The notes: generated by a model from the letters alone, not told the origin. 64,000 nt of DNA from Amycolatopsis lurida (GCF_900105055.1 NZ_FNTA01000004.1:3565501-3629500); one strand, 5' to 3'; counted from the stretch's first letter, positions 1 to 8,509 are shown. Numbers and translations: made by a program.

Positions 1-768
1 CGTGCGGTCGTCGATGCGCAGGCCGTCGAGTGACGGCGGCTCGCTCCCGAGCAACACGGACGCCGCGATGGTGAGGTCGGCCAGGTTGTCGAGGGCCTCG
101 TCGACCGGATGGCTGACGCAGGCGATGTCCAGCGTCAGCCAGTCGAGGTCCGCCGTTCCGACGACGAGCCCGGCGGAGGTCCCACCGCTGGCGTGCGGGG
201 CGACCAGCCGCGCCTTGGCGATGCCCAGCTCGCCGAGCTGCCCGGCGAGTTCCCGCGCGGCCGCCACGTACCCGAGCGCCCCGACGCCGTCGGAACCGCC
301 GACCGGGAACGTGGCCACCTCGCGGCCCTCGGCCGCGGCCTCGGTGATCAGCCGCTCGTAGGTCCTGCCGGTCTCCTCGCCGTCGCGGCAGATGTGCACG
401 TTCGCACCGAAGAGATGGTCGAGGGACACGTTGCCGGACCGTTCGTACGCGTCACCTTCGCGAGGGACCTTCGCCGTCAGCACGAGCTCGCATCGCAATC
501 CCAGCTTCGCGCAGGCCGCGGCGGTCTGGCGGCCGTGGTTGGTCTGAAGCGCGCCGAACGTGATCACCGTGTCGGCGCCGTTTTCGATCGCCGCGCCCAG
601 CAGGAACTCGAGTTTGCGCAGTTTGTTCCCGCCCACGCCGAGCGGATGCACGTCGTCCCGTTTGAGCAGCAGATTCGGCAGGCCGAGGGCCTCGCCCAGC
701 CGCGGTGCCGGATGCAGCGGCGTGGGGTAGCCGCCGAGGTCGACGCGGGGGAAGCGATCGAGGTTCAT
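1..768 (-). CDS. PLP-dependent D-cysteine desulfhydrase / ACC deaminase family protein (3' end outside window)
   Basis: This is the first 256 codons of a fold-type II PLP enzyme; the gene runs off the left edge. The translation begins MNLDRFPRVDLGGYPTPLHP. It carries the GGNKLRKLEFL motif, whose Lys49 is the expected PLP lysine, followed by the TNHGRQTAA segment. That segment is closer to D-cysteine desulfhydrases than to true ACC deaminases, but substrate cannot be assigned from this alone. Homologues are about 320-340 residues, so roughly a quarter is missing. The ATG at 768 lies 7 nt after a TAGCGT -10-like hexamer on the minus strand, so the transcript may be leaderless. It is divergent from the amidase operon and shares its operator region. 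Confidence 0.85.
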   Translation of the reverse strand, partial: MNLDRFPRVDLGGYPTPLHPAPRLGEALGLPNLLLKRDDVHPLGVGGNKLRKLEFLLGAAIENGADTVITFGALQTNHGRQTAAACAKLGLRCELVLTAKVPREGDAYERSGNVSLDHLFGANVHICRDGEETGRTYERLITEAAAEGREVATFPVGGSDGVGALGYVAAARELAGQLGELGIAKARLVAPHASGGTSAGLVVGTADLDWLTLDIACVSHPVDEALDNLADLTIAASVLLGSEPPSLDGLRIDDRT

Positions 769-791
769 GAACGTCACGCTACCCGGTGGTA

Positions 792-811
792 TCGTTCGTT
801 TGAACGAACGA
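792..811. promoter_or_regulatory. TetR-type operator palindrome
   Basis: Two perfect 9-bp arms, TCGTTCGTT and AACGAACGA, flank a 2-nt centre (TG). The site overlaps a TATCGT -10-like hexamer (790-795) for the amidase and lies upstream of the divergent PLP gene. Arm length and symmetry fit a TetR-family operator, and a TetR gene sits in the same operon (2209-2757). Autoregulation is an inference. Confidence 0.65.
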
Positions 812-829
812 GACATTCAGGGGGAGCCC

Positions 830-2212
830 ATGACCACCTCGAAGGCGGACCTCGCGTTCACCGGTCTGGCCGAACAGGCCTCACTGCTCGCCACCGGAGC
901 CACGACGTCGGTCGAGCTCACGCGTCTGGCACTCGAAAAAGCCGAGGCCAGCCAGCCCGTTCTCAACGCCTTCAAATGCCTTCGCGCCGATGAAGCCCTT
1001 CGCGAGGCTGAGGAAGCCGACCGAAGGCTCGCCGCCGGCGAGACCGCTCCCCTGCTGGGTGTCCCCACCGCCATCAAGGACGACCTCGACGTCACCGGGC
1101 TGCCGACGGCGTTCGGCTGCGAAGGCGACTTCACCGTCGCGACCGCGGACTCCCCGCCGGTCACCGCGCTTCGCCGGGCGGGCGCGGTGCTCATCGGCAA
1201 GACCAACACCCCCGAACTCGGCCAGTGGCCGTTCACCGAAGGCCCGGCGTTCGGCGCGACCCGCAATCCGTGGGACACCGAGCGCACTCCGGGCGGTTCC
1301 TCCGGCGGCGCGGCGGCGGCCATCGCGTCGGGGGTGATCGCCGCCGCGCTGGGTTCCGACGGGGCCGGGTCGATCCGGATCCCGGCCGCATGGACCGACC
1401 TGGTCGGGATCAAACCGCAGCGCGGCCGCGTCCCGACCGAACGCGAACTCTTCCACGGGCTGACCGTGGTCGGCCCGCTGGCGCGCACCGTCGCCGACGC
1501 GGCCCTGCTGCTCGACGTCGCCGCCGGGACCGGCACCGCGTTCCAGGCGGCCGCCCGCCGCGAACCGGGCCGCCTGCGGATCGGGCTCTCCATCAGGATC
1601 CCTTTCACCGCAACGAAAACCCGGCTCGACCAGCAAGCGCACGCGGCCGTCGTCCGGCTCGCGGAGCGGTTCGCCGAACTCGGCCACGAGATCGTCGAGG
1701 TCGAGCCTGACTACCGGCTGATCGGCCTCACCTTCCTGCCGCGTTCGCTCGTCGGCGTGCGTGACTGGTCCCGTCGCGTCCCGGACCAGGCGCGGCTCGA
1801 TCCCCGCACGCGTGCCAACGCCCGGCAGGGCTCGGCGCTGGCCGGACCGGCCCTGCGGCTCGCCCGCGCCACGGAACCGTTGCTGCAACGGCAGATCGGC
1901 TCGGTGTTCGGCCGGGTGGACGTCGTCCTCACGCCGACCACGGCCACGCCGCCGCCCCGGATCGGCACTTTCGACAAGCTCACCGGCTGGCAGACCGACC
2001 AGGCCATGATCGCCGCATGCCCCTACGCTTGGCCGTGGAACGTGCTGGGCTGGCCGGGCGTCAACGTCCCCGCCGGACTGAGCCGGGAAGGACTGCCGCT
2101 CGGCGGGCAGCTGCTCGGCCCTTCGCACGCCGAGGAACGGCTGATCTCGCTGGCCGCGCAACTGGAAGAGGTCGAACGGTGGCAGGACCGCAAACCCGAG
2201 ACCGCTTGGTGA
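830..2212 (+). CDS. Amidase-signature family amidase
   Basis: The 460-residue protein is an amidase-signature hydrolase that should cleave a carboxamide to acid and ammonia in the cytoplasm. The Ser-cisSer-Lys triad elements are visible: Lys83 in GVPTAIKDD, the TPGGSSGGAAAA loop with Ser157/158, and the GSDGAGSIRIPAA segment with the probable nucleophile Ser181. The start is ATG 830, preceded by GGGGGAG at 820-826; a longer upstream frame lacks a ribosome site. It overlaps the TetR gene by four bases and lies behind a palindromic operator, so it is probably an inducible catabolic enzyme. The physiological amide is unknown. It lacks gatB/gatC neighbours and is not obviously GatA. Confidence 0.88.
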   Translation: MTTSKADLAFTGLAEQASLLATGATTSVELTRLALEKAEASQPVLNAFKCLRADEALREAEEADRRLAAGETAPLLGVPTAIKDDLDVTGLPTAFGCEGDFTVATADSPPVTALRRAGAVLIGKTNTPELGQWPFTEGPAFGATRNPWDTERTPGGSSGGAAAAIASGVIAAALGSDGAGSIRIPAAWTDLVGIKPQRGRVPTERELFHGLTVVGPLARTVADAALLLDVAAGTGTAFQAAARREPGRLRIGLSIRIPFTATKTRLDQQAHAAVVRLAERFAELGHEIVEVEPDYRLIGLTFLPRSLVGVRDWSRRVPDQARLDPRTRANARQGSALAGPALRLARATEPLLQRQIGSVFGRVDVVLTPTTATPPPRIGTFDKLTGWQTDQAMIAACPYAWPWNVLGWPGVNVPAGLSREGLPLGGQLLGPSHAEERLISLAAQLEEVERWQDRKPETAW

Positions 2213-2757
2213 ACACCCGCGAAGCCATTCTCCACGCCGCGCTCAAGGTGGTCGGGGAGCAGGGCGTCGGCGGGCTGACCAACCGCCGGATCGCGACCGC
2301 GGCCGGAGTCTCGCTCGGCACGCTGACCTACCACTTCCCCAGCCAGACCGCGTTGCTGCGCGAGGCGATGCTGCTGTTCGTCGAAGAAGAGACCACGAAG
2401 CTGACCGGATTCGTCGACGAGTACCGAGAGCAGGGCTTGAGCGTCGAGCAGGCCGCGTCGGTGGTGGAGCAGGTCATCGCGCAGCTGCCCTTCGGCACCG
2501 ACGAACTCGGCGCGCACGAGCTGTACCTGCAGGCCGCGCGCGACCCCGGGCTTCAGGACGCGGCCGCCCGCTGTTTCGCCGCCTACGACGAGCTGGCACT
2601 GGTGATCCTGAAAACGCTCGGCGTGCCGTCGCCGGAGCGGCTGACCGGCCCGGTCGTCGCGCTGATCGCCGGCCTCCAGTTGCGCCGGCTGGCCACGGGC
2701 GACGACGGCGTCGAGGTGGCGCAGTCGTTGATGATGCTCGTCCGCGGCGCGTCATGA
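2209..2757 (+). CDS. TetR/AcrR family transcriptional regulator
   Basis: This 182-residue regulator starts at GTG 2209, inside the amidase stop (GTGA overlap). An N-terminal TetR helix-turn-helix is clear at about residues 25-50, with the pattern LTNRRIATAAGVSLGTLTYHF-like. The remaining helical part is the ligand and dimerisation domain. It is translationally coupled to both neighbours (amidase upstream, DUF2236 downstream by ATGA). The perfect 9-bp inverted repeat at 792-811 in the operon promoter is its likely target, giving substrate-responsive autorepression. The ligand is unknown. Confidence 0.9.
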   Translation: MNTREAILHAALKVVGEQGVGGLTNRRIATAAGVSLGTLTYHFPSQTALLREAMLLFVEEETTKLTGFVDEYREQGLSVEQAASVVEQVIAQLPFGTDELGAHELYLQAARDPGLQDAAARCFAAYDELALVILKTLGVPSPERLTGPVVALIAGLQLRRLATGDDGVEVAQSLMMLVRGAS

Positions 2758-3608
2758 GCGGTCCGCCGATCGTCAAGGGGACGGCGGCGTGGAGGTACTT
2801 CGGCGACTTCCGGGCCGGGTTGCTGGCGGGCCAGGTGCTGGTCCTGCAGGTCGCGCATCCGGTCGTCGCGGCCGGGGTGCGGGATCACTCCGACTACGTC
2901 GAAGATCCGTGGACCCGCCTCATGCGCACGGCCGCGTCGCTGTCCATCTACGTGTACGGCGGCCCCGAGGGGGCGCGGTACGAGGCGGACCGGCTGCGCG
3001 AATTGCATCGGTCGTTCACCGGAGTCGACGAGGGCCGCCGGTACAGCGCGCTGAACCCGCACGCCTACGCCTGGGTTCACGCCACGCTCGTCATGGTTCC
3101 CGTTGACACACAACGGTTCTACGGCACTCCGATGACTTCGTCCGAATTGGACGAGTACTACGCGCAGATGTGCGACGTCGGACGGCTTCTCGGTCTGCGA
3201 GAGCAGGACATGCCACCGACATGGCCGGAATTCGAGCGGTATTACGCGGAGATGCTCGACGGTTTCGGCCCGAACGAGACGATCTCGACGTTGTTCGAAA
3301 CGATCCGCACGGTGAAGAAGCCGTGGCGATGGCTGCCCGACGAACGGTGGGTGCGGCTCCAGCGGTGGCAGCATCGGGGCCAGATGTTCGTCATCCGCGC
3401 CACGCTGCCGCCCGCGTTCCGTGAGCGCCTCGGTCTACAGTGGACAGACCGGGACCAGCGCCGGTTCGACCGGTTCCGCGCGGCGGTGCGGCTGGTCGGC
3501 GGGCTCGTGCCGGTGACGTTGCGGTCTTCGCTCGTGCGCCGGATCGGCAGGCTCAACGTCTGGTTCCGAGCCCACCCCCGCGCGTACCGTTTCCTCGGCG
3601 GCGGTTAG
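2754..3608 (+). CDS. Oxygenase MpaB / latex-clearing-protein family protein (DUF2236)
   Basis: A 284-residue DUF2236 protein. Members of this family include the haem-containing latex-clearing proteins and MpaB, which is linked to mycophenolic acid biosynthesis. The segments VLQVAHPVVAAGV and NPHAYAWVHATLV match family-conserved blocks, with histidines that could serve haem or metal binding. There is no signal peptide. It is the third gene of the amidase-TetR operon, joined by an ATGA overlap, so an oxidative step in the same pathway is plausible. Nothing in the sequence identifies the substrate. Confidence 0.8.
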   Translation: MSGPPIVKGTAAWRYFGDFRAGLLAGQVLVLQVAHPVVAAGVRDHSDYVEDPWTRLMRTAASLSIYVYGGPEGARYEADRLRELHRSFTGVDEGRRYSALNPHAYAWVHATLVMVPVDTQRFYGTPMTSSELDEYYAQMCDVGRLLGLREQDMPPTWPEFERYYAEMLDGFGPNETISTLFETIRTVKKPWRWLPDERWVRLQRWQHRGQMFVIRATLPPAFRERLGLQWTDRDQRRFDRFRAAVRLVGGLVPVTLRSSLVRRIGRLNVWFRAHPRAYRFLGGG

Positions 3609-3771
3609 TGAGGGTAAGTCGAACGTGGCGTGATCGAATCCCTGTCGCACAGGCCGTCTTCGTCGACTTCGCCATGAGATGGGCCACCCTGGACAGCAGG
3701 GTTCCGGACCGACTTGCGGGCTCCCAGGTCTGAAGTGTCCACAAGGGATAAATTGCGCCGATAGTGTGCCC

Positions 3772-3817
3772 GTCGTGAGTGGTAAAGAGCGTTAGAACGA
3801 TCATTACCACTCACGAC
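3772..3817. repeat. Intergenic hairpin repeat, family A, copy 1
   Basis: Perfect 14-bp arms GTCGTGAGTGGTAA and TTACCACTCACGAC enclose an 18-nt loop that itself contains CGTT-AG-AACG. The same core (CGTGAGTGGTAA ... TTACCACTCACG) recurs at 61115-61160. It lies in the 343-bp stretch 3609-3951 between convergent genes, where no coding region is apparent. It may act as a bidirectional terminator, although there is no T tract. Confidence 0.7.
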
Positions 3818-3951
3818 CCCCGCACAAAGCGCCCAAATCAGACACAAATGGCGGAATCGGCATCCTTTGTGGACAGTTATGGGCGCGTCAGGTCCAGCAG
3901 GCGAGCCCTCTACGGCGACACGCCACGTTTGACTTACCCCTCAATAGTCCT

Positions 3952-4479
3952 CTAATCGCGCTTCCGGGTGCGAGCGTAGTGGGCGCGGGCCTTCGCCCGG
4001 TTGCCGCAGCGCGCCATCGAGCACCACTGGCGCGAACGCCTGGGCGAGGCGTCGCAGAAGCGCAGGCCACAATCGTCGGCGGCACAGATCCGCACCGCGA
4101 TGTCCTCGGTCACGAGGTCGATCGTGTCGGCCGCGAGCGCGCCGAGCGCGGCGACGACCGACACCGGCCTCAGCTCCTTCACCGGCTTGCCGTCCTCGTA
4201 ACGCAGCCACGGCGACGGCGCGTCGGACGCCATCTCGTTGACAAGAAGGACATCCGCGCTCCGCGGCTCACCCAACAGCACTTTGTCGACGGCTTCCCGC
4301 AGCACCCGCGCGGCCGACAGTTCGCCCGCGCTCGCCTCGGTGACGGCGAAGCCCATGAGCCGCAGCCATTCCGCGAGGGCAGCCGGGTCGGTGAGCAGCT
4401 CCCGGCCGTCCTCGTGCCGCTCGCGCACGGTGTTCACGAGGTCGAGACACGGTCGCCCGCCGTCGAAGACCCACTCCAT
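3952..4479 (-). CDS. CGNR zinc-finger / ABATE-domain transcriptional regulator
   Basis: A 175-residue protein with an N-terminal ABATE domain and a C-terminal CGNR zinc finger. The finger has Cys pairs in VRICAADDCGLRFC and WCSMARCGNRAKAR. Members of this family are putative stress-responsive transcription factors whose CGNR motif contacts DNA. It is divergent from an alpha/beta hydrolase. Its ATG 4479 follows a TAGAAT -10 hexamer (plus-strand 4486-4491) by 6 nt, so the mRNA is probably leaderless. Two identical inverted repeats cover both divergent promoters and are the obvious candidate operators. Confidence 0.88.
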   Translation of the reverse strand: MEWVFDGGRPCLDLVNTVRERHEDGRELLTDPAALAEWLRLMGFAVTEASAGELSAARVLREAVDKVLLGEPRSADVLLVNEMASDAPSPWLRYEDGKPVKELRPVSVVAALGALAADTIDLVTEDIAVRICAADDCGLRFCDASPRRSRQWCSMARCGNRAKARAHYARTRKRD

Positions 4480-4486
4480 CCGATGA

Positions 4487-4511
4487 TTCTAACCCTTGCC
4501 ATCGGTTAGAA
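4487..4511. promoter_or_regulatory. Operator 1 of the CGNR/hydrolase divergent region
   Basis: TTCTAACC (4487-4494) and GGTTAGAA (4504-4511) form a perfect 8-bp inverted repeat with a 9-nt spacer. It covers the -10 (TAGAAT on minus) of the CGNR gene and the TTGCCA -35 (4496-4501) of the hydrolase. Confidence 0.7.
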
Positions 4512-4523
4512 CATCGGTCTACC

Positions 4524-4548
4524 TTCTAACCCCATGAACCGGTTAGAA
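4524..4548. promoter_or_regulatory. Operator 2, overlapping the hydrolase start codon
   Basis: This is an exact second copy of the same element: TTCTAACC (4524-4531), a 9-nt spacer and GGTTAGAA (4541-4548). It overlaps the TACCTT -10 (4520-4525), the predicted transcription start and the ATG at 4534. Binding here would block the hydrolase promoter directly. Confidence 0.7.
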
Positions 4549-5391
4549 AGCAAGACCGCTTCGGTCAACGGCATCCGCCTGCACTACCTGCGCGCCGGAG
4601 AGGGCCCCGCGCTCTTCCTCCTGCACGGTTGGCCGCAGACGTCCTTCTGCTGGCACGAGATCATCGGCGAACTGGCCGAAACGCATACCGTCATCGCCCC
4701 TGACCTGCGCGGCTACGGCAAATCGGACAAGCCCCGCGACGGCTACGACAAACGCACGATGGCGGCGGACGTCGCCGCCCTCGCCACACATCTGGGTTTC
4801 GAGCGAGTGTCCGTCGTCGGGCACGACCGCGGCGGCCGGGTCGCCCACCGCTGGGCACTGGACCGGCCCGATCAGGTCGACCGGCTCGCCGCCCTCGACA
4901 TCATCCCCACCAGGGAGCTCTGGAAACGCCTCGATACCGAGATCGGCCGCGCCTACTGGCACTGGCTGTTCCACCTTCAGCCGGATCTGCCGGAACTGCT
5001 CGCCGGCCGGGACATCGCCGCCTATCTCGGCTATTTCTTCGAACGCTGGACCCATCAGCGGCAGGGCCTGAGCCGGGAGGCCGTCGATGAATACGTCCGC
5101 GCGTTCTCCGCACCGGGCGCCCTGCGAGCCGGCTTCGACGACTACCGCGCCTCGTTCCCGCACGACGCGGAAGCCGACGACGCCGATTTCGACGCGGGCC
5201 GCCGCCTCGAACTTCCCGTGCTGGCACTGTGGGGGGCGAGCGGTCTGCTGGGCAAGCTGCCGACGCTGGAGATCTGGAAGGACTACGCGAACGACGTCTC
5301 CGGTACGGCGATCGAAGAATGCGGCCATTTCCTCGCCGAAGAACGTCCTCGCGCCCTGCTGGAAAACCTGAAACCGTTTCTACTCAGCTGA
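4534..5391 (+). CDS. Alpha/beta-fold hydrolase (haloalkane/haloacetate dehalogenase-epoxide hydrolase type)
   Basis: A 285-residue soluble alpha/beta hydrolase. The oxyanion-hole motif FLLHGWPQT is present. The nucleophile elbow reads GHDRGGR, so the nucleophile is an Asp, which is typical of dehalogenases and epoxide hydrolases rather than esterases. The catalytic His lies in EECGHFLAEERP near the C terminus. The promoter is TTGCCA (4496), an 18-bp spacer and TACCTT (4520), placing the start of transcription at or next to ATG 4534. It is divergent from the CGNR regulator and has an operator over its start codon, so it is probably the main regulated target. The substrate is unknown. Confidence 0.88.
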   Translation: MNRLESKTASVNGIRLHYLRAGEGPALFLLHGWPQTSFCWHEIIGELAETHTVIAPDLRGYGKSDKPRDGYDKRTMAADVAALATHLGFERVSVVGHDRGGRVAHRWALDRPDQVDRLAALDIIPTRELWKRLDTEIGRAYWHWLFHLQPDLPELLAGRDIAAYLGYFFERWTHQRQGLSREAVDEYVRAFSAPGALRAGFDDYRASFPHDAEADDADFDAGRRLELPVLALWGASGLLGKLPTLEIWKDYANDVSGTAIEECGHFLAEERPRALLENLKPFLLS

Positions 5392-5418
5392 AACCCCCCA
5401 TCCGCGGTAAGGGCCGCC

Positions 5419-5436
5419 GTCCCCTTTACGGGGGAC
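5419..5436 (+). terminator. Weak hairpin after the hydrolase gene
   Basis: GTCCCC and GGGGAC pair around TTTACG, 27 nt after the hydrolase stop. The stem is short and there is no T tract, so this is tentative. Confidence 0.3.
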
Positions 5437-5494
5437 CCCGGTTCACCCCGCGCCGTGACGCTTTCGGAGACCATCGTCGTTAACTTCGGGCGGG

Positions 5495-6943
5495 ATGGGG
5501 AATTCACCGAGGGGGCGGCGCACGACGCCGTTGGTCATCGCCCGCGTACTCGTGCTCTGCGCGCTGGCGTCCTTGCTGCTGGGCGGCACAGCCCAGGCGG
5601 ATGGCGTTTCGAGTGGCGCGGACGTCCAAGTCGCGCAGACGCTCGGCACCCGTGATCTCACGGTCATCCTGCGGCGGATGGACATCGCGCCCGGGCCGCT
5701 GCACGTCGACGTCGTGACGCACACCGGAAGCGCGCCGGGAACACTGAAACTGCGCGCGTCGGCCGCCGGGACGACGTTTTCCGAAACCACGGTCCGGCTG
5801 GACGGCAAACCCGGCGCGCATTCCGCGCGGCTCCAGGTCGACCAGCCGGGACCGTGGGAGCTCGGCCTCGACGACGGGACGGACACCGCGTCGATCCCGT
5901 TCATCGTCCCGGCCAGGGTCATCCCTCCGTGGGAGAAGGCCACCTTCGGCGGCTTCGTCGCCGCGGGTGTGTTCCTGGTGCTCGGTCTCGTCGTCGCGAT
6001 GCGCGTGCGCCGTCCGCAGCTCGCGCTGATCCCCGCCGGCGGGATGGTCGCCGCGCTCGCGGTCGCGATCACCGGCGCGATGCTCTCCGCGTCCACCCCG
6101 CCGCCGCCCGCGCCCGGCACGGAGCTGGACCCGACGATCGACAACATCCGGGACCCGTACGCGAACGCGCAGATGTCCACTGTGGACTTCTCCCGGCCGC
6201 CGGTGAATCTGGCCGTGCACTCGCCGAACGCGCGATCAGGCGCCCTCACCGAGGTCCGGATCGCCGTCGCCGACGGCGCGACCGGCCGCCCCGTCGACGA
6301 CCTTTTGGTGCACGACAACGCCTTGATCCACTTTGTCGTCATCTCTCCGACCGGCAGGCTGTGGCATCTGCATCCGGTGCGGTTCGGCCCCGGTGACTAC
6401 CGGGTGAAGTTCACGCCGCCCGAGGCCGGGACCTACGCCGTCGCCGCGGAACTCGCCCGGCGAGGCGGCGGCGTGCAGCTGGCCCGCACCACGCTGAGCG
6501 TCGCGACCGGAACGGCCTCCCCCGCCGAACCCGTTCCCGCCGGAGCGGGAAAGCGAGTCGTGCAAGGGAACCCGATCGACGTCGAAATCCGGCAGGGGAA
6601 ACCGACCACGATCACCGCGCGGTTCGGGAAGGCGGATCTCCAACCCTGGCTGGGCATGCTAGGCCACCTGATCGTCGTCGGCCCGATCACCGGCGACAGC
6701 CGGGTCGGCGCGGATGCCGCTGCCGCGCCGACCTGGGCCCACGTGCACTCGATGATCCCGCAGTCCCCTGGGATGCCGGGGAAACCGGATGAGACCGTCG
6801 CCGCGTACGGCCCCGACGTCCCGTTCACCTACACCTTCTCAGCGCCCGGCAAGTACCGGATCTGGTTGCAGGCCGAACGCGATTACACGGTGCTGACCGT
6901 GCCCATGCAGATCGAAGTTCCGGCGGAAGGGGCACCGCAGTGA
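5495..6943 (+). CDS. Membrane-anchored secreted protein of unknown function, first gene of a four-gene operon
   Basis: A 482-residue protein with an N-terminal signal/anchor (about residues 13-35), an extracytoplasmic beta-rich segment, two transmembrane helices (about 150-172 and 176-198), and a large C-terminal extracytoplasmic part. The C-terminal part has a histidine-rich stretch, GRLWHLHPVRFGPGDYR, then a FixH/YtkA-like immunoglobulin-type pattern, and later LGMLGHLIVVG and THVHSM-type histidines that could bind a metal. ATG 5495 follows a TAACTT -10-like hexamer (5481-5486) by 8 nt, which suggests a leaderless start. Its stop overlaps the next gene (GTGA). I do not recognise a named family; metal or redox handling at the cell surface is only a suggestion. 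Confidence 0.75.
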   Translation: MGNSPRGRRTTPLVIARVLVLCALASLLLGGTAQADGVSSGADVQVAQTLGTRDLTVILRRMDIAPGPLHVDVVTHTGSAPGTLKLRASAAGTTFSETTVRLDGKPGAHSARLQVDQPGPWELGLDDGTDTASIPFIVPARVIPPWEKATFGGFVAAGVFLVLGLVVAMRVRRPQLALIPAGGMVAALAVAITGAMLSASTPPPPAPGTELDPTIDNIRDPYANAQMSTVDFSRPPVNLAVHSPNARSGALTEVRIAVADGATGRPVDDLLVHDNALIHFVVISPTGRLWHLHPVRFGPGDYRVKFTPPEAGTYAVAAELARRGGGVQLARTTLSVATGTASPAEPVPAGAGKRVVQGNPIDVEIRQGKPTTITARFGKADLQPWLGMLGHLIVVGPITGDSRVGADAAAAPTWAHVHSMIPQSPGMPGKPDETVAAYGPDVPFTYTFSAPGKYRIWLQAERDYTVLTVPMQIEVPAEGAPQ

Positions 6944-7356
6944 GCACCGAGCATTCCACAGTGGACAGACACAAGCCCGTCCTGCTGATCTCCGTGGTCG
7001 CGGTGCTCGCGGTGGCGATCGTGGCCTGGCTGGTGTGGCCGAGCGGCGGCGGGGCGCAGGTCCAGCGCTCGACGCAGGGCCCGTACACGGTGCAGCTGTC
7101 GGTCGAAGACCCGCATCAGGGCGGCAACGTCTTCGCGCTGACCGTCACGGGCGCCACGCCGGACGTCGTCACCCTCGAACCCGTGATGCCGCAGATGGGG
7201 CACGCGCTCGCCCCGTCGCCCGCGATCGCGGAGGCACCGGGGAAGTTCCGCACCGGCGACGTCCTGCTGCCGATGTCGGGGCAATGGGAGATCACCGTTT
7301 CACTGCGCGGGCCGTCCGGCGCCACGCAGCACGTTTTTCCTTTGCTGGTCAAGTAA
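6940..7356 (+). CDS. FixH/YtkA-like single-pass membrane protein
   Basis: A 138-residue protein with one N-terminal transmembrane helix (about residues 13-31, LLISVVAVLAVAIVAWLV) and an extracytoplasmic domain. The domain pattern is PYTVQLSVEDPHQGGNVF, then VTLEPVMPQMGHAL, FRTGDVLLPMSGQWEI and ending HVFPLLV. This is the YtkA/FixH-like fold, and the MPQMGH segment offers Met/His ligands common in copper-site proteins. It starts at GTG 6940 inside the preceding stop codon and is followed after 19 nt by a polytopic membrane protein. Function is unassigned. Confidence 0.75.
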   Translation: MSTEHSTVDRHKPVLLISVVAVLAVAIVAWLVWPSGGGAQVQRSTQGPYTVQLSVEDPHQGGNVFALTVTGATPDVVTLEPVMPQMGHALAPSPAIAEAPGKFRTGDVLLPMSGQWEITVSLRGPSGATQHVFPLLVK

Positions 7357-7375
7357 AGAGAGGGAGGTCGGGGGT

Positions 7376-8509
7376 ATGGATCTCACCGCGGGAGGGGCGA
7401 GGACCGTCTCGGTGGCACGCAGTGAACGCACCGGTCTCGTACCGGCGGGCACCGTGCTGGCCGGATCGGTGATCTCGCTGATCGGGCTGACCTGGGACAT
7501 CCAATGGCACGGCGACGTCGGCCCGGACACGTTCTTCACGATGCCGCACCTGTTCCTGTATTCGGGCAGCGCGATCTCCGGGCTCGCGAGCCTCGTGGTC
7601 GTGCTGATGACCACGGCCGCACGCCGGGCGGGCCGCCCGGTCGACGCGCGCGTCGGCGGCCGGGCGATCAACGTCTTCGGCAAGGTCTTCGCCGCCCCGG
7701 CCGGCTATCTGGTGACCGGCACCGGCGCGGCGATGTTCCTGCTGTACGGCCTATGGGACCAGTGGTGGCACGGTCTCTACGGCTTCGACGCGGTGATCGA
7801 CTCACCGCCGCATATCGGGCTGCTGCTGTCGATCACGTTGAGCATCATCGGGACGGTCATGGTGTTCGCGGCCGCGCGGGAGCACCGGTGGGGCACCGTC
7901 GGCGTGGTCGGCAGCCTCGGTGTGCTGATCGCGTTCAGCACGGTGACCGTGCTGGGGTTGCAGCAGATCGACGTCGACGGGCTCGACGTCGTCTCCGTCG
8001 GCATCGCGCTGCTTTCGGTGCTGCTGGTCTCCGCGGGCGCCGGATTCTGGGCGCGGCCCGGCGGCGCGGTCCGGGTCGCCGCGGCGCTGGCGGTCATCCA
8101 GGCGATCACCTGGTGGTTCTCGCCGTGGGCCGCCGAGGCGTACGCGGGCGCCGTCGGCCTGCCGATGCGCGACTACATCGACGGCGTGCCCGCGATGCCC
8201 TCGATGATGCCGATGGCGCTGCTGCCCATCGCGGCCGTGCTCGAAGCGGTCTACCTGCTTTCCCGGCGCGGCTGGTCCGCGGGCCGGGTTTCGGTGCTGG
8301 CAGGCGGCATCGGCGGGCTCCTGGTCGGCGCGAGCATGCCGATCCAGAACGCGATCGTCTACGGCGCCGACCGGATGCCGTGGGCGGTCGTGTTCGCGAC
8401 GGGCGCCGCCGGCGCGGTGATCGGGCTGCTCGGCGGGTTCGCCGGATGGCGTTTCGGCGGGATGCTGGGGCTGCTGGCCCCGGCGAAGGGGGACAACGCG
8501 CATGCGTAA
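7376..8509 (+). CDS. Polytopic membrane protein of unknown function
   Basis: A 377-residue hydrophobic protein with about eight to nine predicted transmembrane helices and no recognised transport signature. It keeps several histidines and tryptophans near membrane edges (WDIQWHGDVG, MPHLFLYSG, LWDQWWHGLYGF, DSPPHIGLLL) that look like conserved functional positions, possibly metal or haem ligands. The ATG at 7376 has a good ribosome site, GGGAGGT. It overlaps the following gene by 8 nt. With its neighbours it forms an operon that probably builds one envelope complex. Confidence 0.75.
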   Translation: MDLTAGGARTVSVARSERTGLVPAGTVLAGSVISLIGLTWDIQWHGDVGPDTFFTMPHLFLYSGSAISGLASLVVVLMTTAARRAGRPVDARVGGRAINVFGKVFAAPAGYLVTGTGAAMFLLYGLWDQWWHGLYGFDAVIDSPPHIGLLLSITLSIIGTVMVFAAAREHRWGTVGVVGSLGVLIAFSTVTVLGLQQIDVDGLDVVSVGIALLSVLLVSAGAGFWARPGGAVRVAAALAVIQAITWWFSPWAAEAYAGAVGLPMRDYIDGVPAMPSMMPMALLPIAAVLEAVYLLSRRGWSAGRVSVLAGGIGGLLVGASMPIQNAIVYGADRMPWAVVFATGAAGAVIGLLGGFAGWRFGGMLGLLAPAKGDNAHA

